Origin: Aquamicrobium sp. | Lineage (GTDB): Bacteria; Pseudomonadota; Alphaproteobacteria; Rhizobiales; Rhizobiaceae | DNA: 64,000 nucleotides | NCBI GenBank assembly: GCA_019739225.1 | Contig: JAHHDT010000003.1 | Location: forward strand, 310,001 to 374,000 | Direction: 5' to 3' | In this document: in pieces, positions 18,878 through 27,309 of the stretch | Position numbering within the stretch: position 1 is the stretch's first letter | How the letters are laid out: each line of letters begins with the position of its first letter | The notes under the pieces: model-generated | Told to the model about the DNA's origin: nothing | Databases searched by the model: none | Seen by the model: the letters and a program-made list of their open reading frames with translations, nothing else | Translations under genes and position numbers: made by a program

Positions 18878-20581
18878 TCACTTGTTCAGGGCTTCCGCCG
18901 ATCGGGCTCTGAGCGACCAGCGAAACCCGCACGCCCTGAATTCAACATCGACGTCCGCGTCGAACGCCGCGGCCACCATGTCGACGATGACCGCGTGGCC
19001 GAATCCCTTGGATGTCGGCGCGGTGACGTCGCGAAGACCGGATTCGATCCACTTCATCTCAAACGGAGATTCTTCTGCTCGGGCGGATGTACGCCACGTC
19101 AGATCGACTCGACCTTCCGGATGCCCCAGAGCGCCATGCTTCAGACTGTTGGTGACAAGCTCGTGGATTGCCATGCCGAGCGTCTGCGCGGCCTTGGCGG
19201 CAATCTTTACCTGCGGGCCCGACAGCAACAACCGGGTACCGACGTCGTCGAGCACATGCGTTAGCTGCGCCTCGAGAAGATCCATGATCTCAACACCCGA
19301 CCAGTCGCCCTTGACCAGCAGGTCGTTGCTGGCGGCAAGCCCCAGCAGGCGTGCGTCAAAGACCCGGTGGAAGGATTCGGCTTTCGTGTGCCGGGCCGTT
19401 TGCCGGGCGACGGCCTGAACCACGGAGAGGATGTTCTTCGTGCGGTGATTCAGCTCGCCCATCAGCAGGCGGTTGTGTTCCTCGGCGGCTTTCCTGGCGC
19501 TGATGTCGCGGATAAAGGCGGTAAACACAGCCGGCTCGCTGCCAGGAATCCTGACGATGGCAATCTCTGCCGGAAACTCCGTGCCATCTGCCTTGAGCGC
19601 TGACATTTCCAGGCGCTGCCCGAGTATCTTTACTTCGCCCGTCGCAAGATAGCGCTTCATGCCGGCCCGGTGCCTGGCGCGCAGATGAGCCGGGACGATC
19701 AGGCGGTCCATCTCCTGCCCGAGCACCTGCGCTCGCGCGCGACCAAAAACCGCTTCCGCTCCGGGATTGAAGTCGATGAAGTGTCCCTCTGCATCAACCG
19801 TGACGATCGCATCTGGCGAGACCTGCATGATGGCGTCCCGCAATCGTGTGCTTTCCGCAACCTGCTGCTCGGCTTCGAGCCGATCAGTGATATCGACGTT
19901 CACGCCGCTCATGCCCAGAAAGGTGCCATCCGTCCGATCAAAGCGGGGACGCGCTTCCGTCCTCATGGTCCGATAGCAGCCATCGGCGCGGCGATACCGC
20001 GCCTCAACCTTGAACGGTTCCTGGTCTGCCATCGCCTTCAGGAACGGCGTTGATAACTTCTCGACGTCGTCGGGGTGCGTGGTCGACGTCCAGTCAAATG
20101 TGGAAAGGTCTTCGGGATCCACGCCCCAGAACTCCCTCAGAGCGGAATTGAGGAAGATGCACTTTCCGTTCTCGTCTCCCATCCAGAGCATGGCGGGCGA
20201 ATTCTCAGCCATGGCTTGGTAGATGTTCTCGCCAGCCGAGCGCTCTGCCTGCATCACGCGATGGGTAGTGTCTGCGACCGTCCCCAGCCACCGTCGGTCG
20301 CCGTCGGCGGTATCCACAGTGACGTTCAGCTCGATCCAGCGGCCATTCCGCAACCTGAGTTCGAGGGAAAAGCCCGACTCCAACGCAAGCGCAGCTGAAA
20401 CTCGTTCCACGTCGGCAGGATCGAGCAGCGCCTCCAGCGCCGCGGGATCATTCACATCCGACGCGAAAATCCTGCTGGCCTGATCGGAGCAGAAGCCTCG
20501 CCCTTTCTTGGAGATCGGCCAGGCGAAACAGCCCAGTCCGACCGCGTTTCCCACTTTCTCGAATATTTGCGCAGTTTCCAT
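18878..20581 (-). CDS. PAS-domain HWE-family sensor histidine kinase
   Basis: The protein has 567 residues without membrane helices, so it senses in the cytoplasm. It has a degenerate PAS region in about the first 110 residues, a PAS-PAC unit at about 115-235 (ENSPAMLWMGDENGKCIFLN), a second at about 240-365 (VSPDAIVTVDAEGHFIDFNPGAE), and the HWE dimerisation motif ELNHRTKNILSVVQAV with the phospho-accepting His. The ATPase follows (GMAIHELVTNSLKHGAL). HWE kinases in Rhizobiales often feed PhyR and the EcfG stress response, which suits neighbours with EcfG-like promoters. No response regulator lies beside it. Confidence 0.93.
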   Translation of the reverse strand: METAQIFEKVGNAVGLGCFAWPISKKGRGFCSDQASRIFASDVNDPAALEALLDPADVERVSAALALESGFSLELRLRNGRWIELNVTVDTADGDRRWLGTVADTTHRVMQAERSAGENIYQAMAENSPAMLWMGDENGKCIFLNSALREFWGVDPEDLSTFDWTSTTHPDDVEKLSTPFLKAMADQEPFKVEARYRRADGCYRTMRTEARPRFDRTDGTFLGMSGVNVDITDRLEAEQQVAESTRLRDAIMQVSPDAIVTVDAEGHFIDFNPGAEAVFGRARAQVLGQEMDRLIVPAHLRARHRAGMKRYLATGEVKILGQRLEMSALKADGTEFPAEIAIVRIPGSEPAVFTAFIRDISARKAAEEHNRLLMGELNHRTKNILSVVQAVARQTARHTKAESFHRVFDARLLGLAASNDLLVKGDWSGVEIMDLLEAQLTHVLDDVGTRLLLSGPQVKIAAKAAQTLGMAIHELVTNSLKHGALGHPEGRVDLTWRTSARAEESPFEMKWIESGLRDVTAPTSKGFGHAVIVDMVAAAFDADVDVEFRACGFRWSLRARSAEALNK

Positions 20582-20712
20582 CGCCGCCCCTTCCCGTCGG
20601 CGATCAAGTCACGCGGGTGACGAGATCGCCCCAACGAACGGCCGCCATCATAGGGTTGACAGTCTCCCATGGGAACTGCGGACAAGTCTCCGGTCCAGTT
20701 GTGTATGGACAT

Positions 20713-20738
20713 GGAACTTCGGACGTCCACTTTTCGTT
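20713..20738 (+). promoter_or_regulatory. EcfG-type sigma factor promoter of the DUF305 gene
   Basis: GGAAC, 17 bases, then CGTT, identical in layout to the element before the DUF892 gene. It ends 28 bp before the DUF305 start, a suitable distance, and would drive the DUF305-DUF421-YrhK run. Confidence 0.75.
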
Positions 20739-20766
20739 GGACTTCATCCAGCAAGCAGAGGTTCCG

Positions 20767-21234
20767 ATGAGCTACGCCCGTTTCGCGGCGATGATCGCCG
20801 TTTCCACGATCGTGATGTTTGGGTTGATGTATCTGAACACCTACGCGGCAGACCACATCTTCTTCAGCCAGACGCGCGCCTGGATGGCGCTCGTCATGGG
20901 AGCGACGATGGCGGTGGTCATGCTGCTGTTCATGTGGGGCATGTACGACAACAAGACCGCCAATATAGGCATTCTCGTCGGCGCAGCCCTTGTCTTCGCC
21001 GGATCGCTCGTATTGGTCCGGAGCCAGGCGACTGTAGGCGACGTCGCCTACATGAAGGCGATGATCCCGCATCACTCCATTGCCATCATGACCAGCGAGC
21101 GGGCACGGATCAGCGATCCGCGCGTCCGGCAGCTGGCAGACGAAATACTTGAAGCGCAGGTCCGCGAGATAGACGAGATGAAGGCCCTGATCGCCGATCT
21201 CGAAAGCGATGATGGGGCCTCGAACGGCAACTGA
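20767..21234 (+). CDS. DUF305 membrane protein
   Basis: The 155-residue protein has three to four N-terminal hydrophobic helices and a C-terminal DUF305 region with the conserved MIPHHSIAIMTSERA and LADEILEAQVREIDEMK. The paired His in this motif is often proposed to bind metal. ATG 20767 is chosen because GAGG lies at good spacing and an EcfG-type promoter is just upstream; the longer frame would start before that promoter. It heads a short co-directional run with the DUF421 and YrhK genes. Confidence 0.88.
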   Translation: MSYARFAAMIAVSTIVMFGLMYLNTYAADHIFFSQTRAWMALVMGATMAVVMLLFMWGMYDNKTANIGILVGAALVFAGSLVLVRSQATVGDVAYMKAMIPHHSIAIMTSERARISDPRVRQLADEILEAQVREIDEMKALIADLESDDGASNGN

Positions 21235-21249
21235 TTGAGGGAGACCCAC

Positions 21250-21735
21250 ATGGACTGGAGCGACATGTTCTTCCAGGACTGGCAGGGGATCGTGCGCACG
21301 GTGGTCGTCGGGCTTCTCGCCTACGCCGTGCTCGTGCTCTTCCTGCGCATTTCGGGCAAGCGAACGCTCGCCAAGCTCAATGCGTTCGATCTGGTTGTGA
21401 CGGTGGCGCTCGGCTCGACGCTCTCTGCCATTCTCCTGCAAGAGGCGATCGCTCTTGCGGAAGGCGCGGTCGCGCTCGCAGTGCTCATCGCTGCGCAATT
21501 CGCAGTCACCTTCGCTTCCGTTCGCTCATCCGCATTTGCCGATCTCGTCCGTTCGGAACCCGCGCTGCTCGCGAAGGACGGAAGATATTGCGAGGCAGCG
21601 ATGCGACGAGAGCGCATTACGAAGGAAGAGGCGCTTAGTGCCATCCGATCGACTGGTGGCCACCGCATAGGCGATGTCGCGACCCTGATACTGGAGAGCG
21701 ATGGAAGCATGAGTGTTGCGCTCGCCACGCGCTGA
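21250..21735 (+). CDS. DUF421 (YetF-like) membrane protein
   Basis: The 161-residue protein has three N-terminal helices and a cytoplasmic domain. Family phrases are FLRISGKRTLAKLNAFDLVVTVALG and, in the soluble part, LLAKDGRYCEAAMRRERITKEE. The first is longer than a motif but centred on SGKRTLAK. AGGG precedes ATG 21250 by a normal gap, 15 bp after the DUF305 stop. Function is unknown; members often sit in stress or spore-related operons. Confidence 0.9.
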   Translation: MDWSDMFFQDWQGIVRTVVVGLLAYAVLVLFLRISGKRTLAKLNAFDLVVTVALGSTLSAILLQEAIALAEGAVALAVLIAAQFAVTFASVRSSAFADLVRSEPALLAKDGRYCEAAMRRERITKEEALSAIRSTGGHRIGDVATLILESDGSMSVALATR

Positions 21736-21774
21736 GAAGCGCTCGGCGGCGTCTCGAAGGAAGGAGACGATCCC

Positions 21775-22092
21775 ATGACATCACGGATGTTCAACTACCA
21801 CGATCCTGCGAAGACCGAACAGCGCAAGCGGATCTATGCCGCTTTCGAGCTATGGTACACGATCGTGGACGTCGGAGCGGCCGTCAGTTTCCTCGCGGGC
21901 AGTCTCCTGTTTCTGTCGGAGGCCACCAAGTCGGTCGGGACGTATCTGTTCATCGGTGGCTCCGCACTGTTCCTGCTGAAGCCCGCGATCCGTCTCATGC
22001 GTGAATCCAAATACGCGGCCAGTGGCGAAATCGACACGCTGGCCCATCGCGCCGGATGGGCGTCCGATGGCAATGACAGCTCCGGAGGTTGA
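21775..22092 (+). CDS. YrhK-family small membrane protein
   Basis: The 105-residue protein begins with a hydrophilic stretch (FNYHDPAKTEQRKRIYAAFE) and has two hydrophobic helices (VDVGAAVSFLAGSLLFL and YLFIGGSALFLLKPAIRL). This matches the YrhK domain, a small two-helix unit of unknown function. AAGGAG lies nine bases before the ATG. It ends the run that begins with the EcfG-type promoter at 20713. Confidence 0.85.
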   Translation: MTSRMFNYHDPAKTEQRKRIYAAFELWYTIVDVGAAVSFLAGSLLFLSEATKSVGTYLFIGGSALFLLKPAIRLMRESKYAASGEIDTLAHRAGWASDGNDSSGG

Positions 22093-22327
22093 TTGCTGGT
22101 CCGCCCGATCCATGGCTCGTTTGAAGCCGGCGCAAGCGTAGATAGCGCAATTTCGGGTTTGGACCGACGACGGACTGTCGGCTTCCAGTTTGGAAAGTTT
22201 GTCAGCGTACACTGGATCAGATTCTGGCTTCGATGAAGCGCCGCGTGGACGTCGGGACGGTCGTCAGAAGGATCCGCACGGCCGGATGCTGATGGCACAG
22301 AGCCGCCGGAGATAGTATCCTTTTTCG

Positions 22328-24052
22328 ATGACCGAGCCTGCCTCCCACGACCCTTCCATCCTTGTAGACGCCATCGTCTTCCTTCTGGCGACCGTCGTCA
22401 TTGTCCCTCTCGTAAGCAAGCTCGGAGTCAACTCGGTCATCGGGTACCTGATCGCAGGCGTCATAATCGGTCCGCACGGGTTCGCGCTGATTGGCGAGGT
22501 CGAGGGAACGCACCAGCTCGCGGAACTGGGCGTGGTATTCATGCTCTTCGCGATCGGGCTCGAGCTTTCGCTCGACCGCCTCAAGGTCATGGCGCGGTAC
22601 ATCTTCGGATTGGGTGCTGCGCAGATGATAGGAAGCGGGGTGGTGATCGCGGGATGCGCGCTCCTGCTAGGCGCAGGCTGGGGACAAGCCTTAGTCATCG
22701 GCGGAGCGCTTGCCCTGTCCTCCACGGCGTTCGTCCTGCAAATGCTCTCGGAACGGAGAGAGTTGTCGACACAACTCGGACGGGTGGTGCTGGCCGTGCT
22801 CCTGCTCCAAGACCTTGCCGTGGTGCCGGGCTTGGCGGTCGTCACCGCCCTTGGCCGCGAACCGGAGGCTCTTGCCGGAGCACTTCTGCTCGCTGCCGTG
22901 AAATCGATCGGTGCATTGGTCCTTCTGCTCGTGGCCGGGCGTCTCGTCCTGAGGCCGCTCTATCGTACAATGGCCTCGCTTCGTAGCCCGGAGCTGTTCG
23001 TCGCGGCGACGCTGCTGGTGGTGCTGGCGACGGCTTGGGGCACAGCCGCCGCAGGTCTTTCCATGGCGCTCGGAGCGTTCCTCGCAGGACTCCTGCTGGC
23101 GGGGACCGAATACCGGCACCAGATCGAATCCGATATTCGTCCGTTCCGCGGAATCCTTCTCGGGCTCTTCTTCATCTCGATCGGTATGTCGCTAAACCTT
23201 GCGGTGATAACTCCGCAGCTCCATCTGGTCCTCGCGAGCGCCGCGGCGCTCGTGGCGGTTAAGACGCTCGTCATAATCGGTGTCGGGCGCCTCTTCGGCT
23301 TGCCGCTTCCTCTCGCTGCGAACGCGGGCCTACATCTGGCCCAAGGAGGCGAGTTCGCGTTCGTCCTGTTCTCCCTCGCAATGGGGACTGCGGTACTACC
23401 GGCGCAAACCGGACAGTTCCTGTTGGCCGTCGTGGCCGTCAGCATGGTCGCGACCCCATTTCTGGCTTCGGCGGGACGCCGGTCGCAACTGTGGCTGCAG
23501 CTTCGCGGAACGGACGGTCGCGCCGCCTTGGAGGCAGAGGCGGAATCCTATTCCGATCACGTCGTCATCGCAGGATTCGGGCGAGTAGGACAAACGGTGG
23601 TGAGCCTCCTGGACGAACTCGGCCACAAATGGGTTGCGGTGGATCTTGACGTTGCACGCGTCGAGCGCGCGCGTGCGAAAGGGCTTCAGGTGTTTTACGG
23701 CGACGCGGCGCACGAGGCAGTCATAGCGGCGGCGAACGTACGAAACGCCCGGGCCGTGGTCGTCACGCTGGATGATCCATCGGCAGCGCGAGCCGTGCTG
23801 CGCACTCTGCGGCGGGAGTTTCCTGACTTGCCGATCATCGTGCGCGCGCGCGACCACGATCACGTTGGCCGCCTCGTCGATGAGGGCGCCACGGCAGTCT
23901 TGCCGGAGACGACCGAGTCAAGCCTCCTGCTCGGAAAGGTCGTGCTCGGTGCTCTGGGAGAACCGGCTGCAAGGATTACCCAAGCCGAAAGACGCGTGCG
24001 CCGCTCCATCAAGGACGGCGAAGTTTGGCATAATGGCACGCCTGGAAAATGA
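22328..24052 (+). CDS. Monovalent cation:proton antiporter-2 (KefB/RosB-like) with RCK domain
   Basis: The 574-residue protein has about twelve hydrophobic helices followed by a TrkA-N/RCK domain (VVIAGFGRVGQTVVSLL, a Rossmann GxGxxG fold, near residue 417). The membrane part has family segments such as GYLIAGVIIGPHGFALI and the LAQGGEFAFVLF helix. Such proteins exchange K+ or Na+ for protons and are gated by nucleotide or glutathione adducts. No KefG/KefF-type ancillary gene is adjacent. It starts 235 bp after the YrhK gene, so it probably has its own promoter. Confidence 0.93.
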   Translation: MTEPASHDPSILVDAIVFLLATVVIVPLVSKLGVNSVIGYLIAGVIIGPHGFALIGEVEGTHQLAELGVVFMLFAIGLELSLDRLKVMARYIFGLGAAQMIGSGVVIAGCALLLGAGWGQALVIGGALALSSTAFVLQMLSERRELSTQLGRVVLAVLLLQDLAVVPGLAVVTALGREPEALAGALLLAAVKSIGALVLLLVAGRLVLRPLYRTMASLRSPELFVAATLLVVLATAWGTAAAGLSMALGAFLAGLLLAGTEYRHQIESDIRPFRGILLGLFFISIGMSLNLAVITPQLHLVLASAAALVAVKTLVIIGVGRLFGLPLPLAANAGLHLAQGGEFAFVLFSLAMGTAVLPAQTGQFLLAVVAVSMVATPFLASAGRRSQLWLQLRGTDGRAALEAEAESYSDHVVIAGFGRVGQTVVSLLDELGHKWVAVDLDVARVERARAKGLQVFYGDAAHEAVIAAANVRNARAVVVTLDDPSAARAVLRTLRREFPDLPIIVRARDHDHVGRLVDEGATAVLPETTESSLLLGKVVLGALGEPAARITQAERRVRRSIKDGEVWHNGTPGK

Positions 24053-24256
24053 AGCGACCAATCCCTTGCCACACGGCCGCAAGCTTGTTCGAAGCCGAGA
24101 GCGGCGGAGATCCGATGCGAACAGGATCGGCCGGACGGTATTTCATCTCGACATACAAACGGTTCTACCTCACTTTGTGTGGTTCATCTGCCGATAGCGG
24201 CGCCGCCGTTATGGGCGGGCATGCGAACAAAATCGAAATGGTCGCCCGGCCCAGAG

Positions 24257-24919
24257 GTCAAGATTCTAGGTGTCGCACTCACCGTTGATGACGGGTGGGT
24301 TGTTTCCGCTGCTGGATCGGCGATCGGCATTTGCCCCGATTGTGGACGGCGAAGCTGAAAAAGGCATGGCTGGTCCAACCGCAGGCTCCAGGATCGCTTC
24401 AACCGGCGCAAGCGGGCCGTCACCGGCAAGTGGCACATGGATGAGACCTACATCAAGGTCGGCGGCCGCTGGATGTATCTCTACCGCGCTATCGACAGCG
24501 TCGGCGACACGGTCGAGTTCTGGTTCAGCGAACAGCGAGATCTGCGGGCAGCGAGGCGCTTCTTCAGAAAGGCGCTGGAGCGCCATGGCCGGCCCGACCG
24601 GGTGGTCATCGATGGCAGCCAGACCAATCGCGAGGCAATCATTGTCTGCGATGGCGAAAGCCGGCTGCAGGATCCCTCGCGGCGACGGCTCAAGCCGATC
24701 CGCATAGGACGAAGCCAGTACCTCAACAACCGCATCGAGCAGGACCACCGGCGCATCAAGCGCCGGATCCGATCAATGCTCGGCTTCAAGTCGCAGGCGA
24801 GTGCCGCCACCATCCTGTCCGGCGTCGAGATGATCCACATGATGCGCAAGCGACAGGCGAGGCATGCCTACAATCCCAGCCCATCGATCGCCGAACAGTT
24901 CGAGATCCTCGCCGCCTGA
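24257..24919 (+). pseudogene. Chimeric transposase remnant: ISL3-type N-terminus joined to IS6-type catalytic half
   Basis: One frame runs from VKILGVALTVDD through GICPDCGRRS, a stop codon, then RHGWSNRRLQD. This Cys-x2-Cys, RHGW and RRLQD order is the N-terminus of ISL3-family transposases. From about 24393 the same frame reads FNRRKRAVTGKWHMDETYIKV and continues as an IS6/IS240 transposase with its DDE domain (VVIDGSQTN, RIEQDHRRIKRRI) to the stop at 24919. The stop at about 24342 and the loss of both missing halves make it non-functional. No terminal inverted repeats were found. Confidence 0.75.
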
Positions 24920-25010
24920 ATGGTTCGAACCCACGCCGATCATGTCCATCACGCGGGTTTGCGACAGAACCCCACACGATGCCAGACCATTGCTCACTCG
25001 TTGCCCGGAC

Positions 25011-25424
25011 CTACCCACTCGCCGCAAGCCAGTTTTCGACAGCCAGACCCGGCACGCGTGAGAATTCACGTTCATTGTCCGTCACCAGGGTAGCTTCGAT
25101 GGCGAGCGCCTGTGCCGCGATCCAGGTATCATTTGCGCCGATAGGTGTTCCCTGTCGCTCCAGACCCGCCCGAACCCGCGCATAGTGGCGCGTTGTGTCG
25201 TGGTCTACGCCAACCAATGGCAACCGCTTAACGAGTGTCGCCAGCCGGGCACGGTTGCGCTCGCCATGTTTGCTCTTCTCAGCGCCAGACTCCAGTTCGC
25301 CGAGCACGATCGCCGACAGGCGCATCGCACTCAAAGGCAAAGTGTCAAGCTGCTGCTGTACTTCGGCCCTCCCTTTCATCGCCGCAATCAGGATGTTGGT
25401 GTCCAGCAGATAGAGCTTTGCCAC
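25011..25424 (-). CDS. vapC: PIN-domain ribonuclease toxin (VapC family)
   Basis: The 137-residue protein starts AKLYLLDTNILIAAMKG, with the first catalytic Asp, then has LGELESGAEKS and ANDTWIAAQALAIEATLVT with further acidic residues, ending in VTDNEREFSRVPGL. These are the four acidic positions of PIN RNases. VapC toxins cut tRNA or rRNA until bound by antitoxin. It follows the Phd-type antitoxin gene by three bases. All catalytic positions seem intact. Confidence 0.92.
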   Translation of the reverse strand: MAKLYLLDTNILIAAMKGRAEVQQQLDTLPLSAMRLSAIVLGELESGAEKSKHGERNRARLATLVKRLPLVGVDHDTTRHYARVRAGLERQGTPIGANDTWIAAQALAIEATLVTDNEREFSRVPGLAVENWLAASG

Positions 25425-25427
25425 GGC

Positions 25428-25661
25428 TCAATCGTCCAGGGAGGCAACAGGCTCGGCCGGCGCGTCTTCCGGCGCGATCAAATCGATCTCCTCCTCGGAC
25501 CAGAAGTCCCGAAAGGCGTCTGCCGCCGTGCGTGGACGATCCGGCACAAGCCGTGCGACGACCTTCCCATGCCGGGTGACAGCAATTTCCTCTCCCGCCT
25601 CAACCTCAGCCAGCAAGGCCGAGAATCGGGACTTCGCCTCGACGACAGTCACGCTCTTCAT
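25428..25661 (-). CDS. Phd/YefM-type antitoxin
   Basis: The 77-residue protein begins KSVTVVEAKSRFSALLAEV and continues GEEIAVTRHGKVVARLVP, the DNA-binding Phd/YefM fold, followed by an acidic toxin-binding tail. GGAGG six bases before ATG 25661 decides this start over the in-frame ATG at 25673. Overlap-free but only three bases separate it from vapC. A perfect 14-bp palindrome 17 bp upstream is a likely site of autoregulation. Confidence 0.9.
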   Translation of the reverse strand: MKSVTVVEAKSRFSALLAEVEAGEEIAVTRHGKVVARLVPDRPRTAADAFRDFWSEEEIDLIAPEDAPAEPVASLDD

Positions 25662-25677
25662 AGCGGCCTCCATAAAA

Positions 25678-25691
25678 TGACCATATGGTCA
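25678..25691. promoter_or_regulatory. Operator palindrome of the Phd-VapC operon
   Basis: TGACCATATGGTCA is a perfect 14-bp palindrome located 17 bp before the antitoxin start. Phd-family antitoxins repress their own operons by binding such sites, so autoregulation is likely. Confidence 0.65.
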
Positions 25692-25772
25692 GAATATAGG
25701 CGGGAGTAGCCTTCCGTCAAGCGACAAGCTGAGCTCAGATGGTGGCATTACCGTTGCGTCCGAGGCTCTGCT

Positions 25773-26086
25773 TCAGGCGACATCAATGAAGTCATCCGAT
25801 TGATCATCGTCATCACCGCTGGCGCTTGCGACGGGTATGTCGCCCGATAGCAGCTTATCCTTGCTGAGCAGCCCGGCATCCTCGAGCGCCTCCATGTCCG
25901 GCAGGTCGCGCAGGCTATCCATGCCGAACTGCGCCAGAAACTCCTTTGTCGTGACATAGGTGTAGGGCGCACCAGGTTGCGGGCTCCTGGACCCCGAGGC
26001 GATGAAGCCGACGCCACGCAGCCGGCCGATCAGATCGCGCGAGATTTCACGCCCGAAGAAAGTCGATAGCTCGGCCCGGCGTCGAA
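25773..26086 (-). pseudogene. scpB remnant 1 (C-terminal part)
   Basis: The minus strand reads RAELSTFFGREISRDLIGRL, then GAPYTYVTTKEFLAQFGMDS and EALEDAGLLSKDKLLSGDI to a stop at 25773. This parallels the C-terminal 100 residues of the intact ScpB at 30682-31401, but nucleotide similarity looks only moderate, so it is a separate paralogue and not a recent copy. It breaks off at about 26086, exactly where a RES-toxin fragment begins on the other strand. Confidence 0.8.
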
Positions 26087-26480
26087 GCGATTTATTTGGC
26101 CCGTTCGGCTCAGACAGCGGTCAAGGGTACAAGCAGGGCGCCAGCATCGTCCCGCCGGCCACCCTTGCCGCCTATAAGATCACACGCGCCGATGTGGCCG
26201 ACCTCTCGCAGGGATTCGACCCGGACATCTGGGACGACACCTGGCAGAACGGAGTTGTGCCTGGCGCCAAATCGCCCGCATCGAGAAGAAAGTTCCACCG
26301 TCCTGGAAGCTTGCGGACCTTGTCATGACCGCCGGCATTCGCGGCATCCTGTTTCCGTCGCTGCGTCACGCCGGCGGCACTAACCTAGTGATCTTTCCTG
26401 CCAACCTTATCAACGGCGATCAGCTCGAAGTCCATGATCCCGATCACCGGCTGCCGCAGGACCAGTCATCGGGGCCATGA
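26086..26480 (+). pseudogene. RES-domain toxin, C-terminal remnant with frameshift
   Basis: The first frame reads FGPFGSDSGQGYKQGASIVPP and ATLAAYKITRADVADLSQGF. A shift near 26265 then gives IARIEKKVPPSWKLADLV, ILFPSLRHAGGTNLVIFPAN and VHDPDHRLPQDQSS to the stop at 26480. These are typical of RES-domain NAD+-degrading toxins of the Xre-RES class. The N-terminal part is missing and no antitoxin gene is left. It abuts the scpB remnant. Confidence 0.75.
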
Positions 26481-26522
26481 GTTCGCGACTGTCGCTGAGT
26501 GTGCAACGGGGAAACGATCTGC

Positions 26523-26660
26523 TCAAGACAGTTGGCCCTCAGAGACATCGCCCTCGGCCTCGACTTCAGCGTTGTCCTCTCCGCTCGCCAACCCGACCGG
26601 AACATCCCTGCTAGTAGCTTTTCCTTCGACAGCAGCCCGGCATCCGCGAGCGCCTCGGAA
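26523..26660 (-). pseudogene. scpB remnant 2 (extreme C-terminus, frameshifted)
   Basis: The minus strand encodes ALADAGLLSKEKLLAG, then after a one-base shift DVPVGLASGEDNAEVEAEGD and VSEGQLS with a stop at 26523. The first part equals the ALEDAGLLSKEKLLAGD segment of the intact ScpB in this window; the acidic tail differs. It lies directly against the QatD-like remnant on the plus strand at about 26660. Confidence 0.65.
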
Positions 26661-27165
26661 ACCGGCTACGTGGGCGAGATCTGCCTCGACGCGGGCCCGC
26701 GGAACTACCGTTCGATGCCGACACAGGAGGCGTTGTTTCGGATGATTTTGGAGATGTGTGCGGCCAGAGGCGGCAAGATCATCTCCATTCACAGCGTCAG
26801 GACTGCCAGCCGTGTTCTCGACCATATCGATGAGTGCTTTCCACGCGACCGGGGCAAAGTGGCCCTGCACTGGTTCAGCGGCACAGCGGCCGAAGCTCGT
26901 CGCGCGGTGCAAGCGGGCTGCTCCTTCTCAGTGAACCATGCGATGCTGGAAAAGCCGCGCGGGGCGAGATCGTTGCTCAAATGCGCCTAGATCGCATCCT
27001 AACCGAGACGGAGGGCCGTTTATCGACGCCCACGGAGTACCGATCACCCCAGGCGAAGTATTCCCGACGATTGAGTCTCTTGCTGCCGTTCACAAACTCG
27101 CGATCGCCGATATGGCCAGTAGGGTTTATTCGGAATTGGAAAGAGCTTGTCTCCTACCGGTGTAC
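26661..27165 (+). pseudogene. TatD-family (QatD-like) nuclease remnant
   Basis: Readable parts are TGYVGEICLDAGPRNYRSM, IISIHSVRTASRVLDHI, VALHWFSGTAAEARRAV and MRLDRILTETEG, then in a shifted frame PFIDAHGVPITPGEV. The HSxRxA, HWFSGT and RxLTETDGP series is that of TatD-type nucleases, closest in layout to QatD of the Qat anti-phage system. The N-terminal metal-binding HxH is missing and there is a stop or shift near 26990 and another near 27017. No QatA, B or C gene is nearby. Confidence 0.65.
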
Positions 27166-27309
27166 TGGCCCACCGCGTGCCTTCCAACTGGGTGCCTCTT
27201 AACACTCCGGTTCACGGGGAGCTGTCCGAAGAATGTAACATTTTTTCAGACATGCTCGATCACACGATCATCAAGGACAGTGCGACACCCCATCTGCTTC
27301 CTGACGATG

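Noticed and set aside
18802-18880. GGAAC before the small gene at 18577 as a third EcfG promoter
   Set aside because: The downstream GTT is about three bases too far; spacing does not fit.
24257-24919. A functional IS6 element
   Set aside because: The N-terminal half is missing, there is an internal stop, and no terminal inverted repeats were found.
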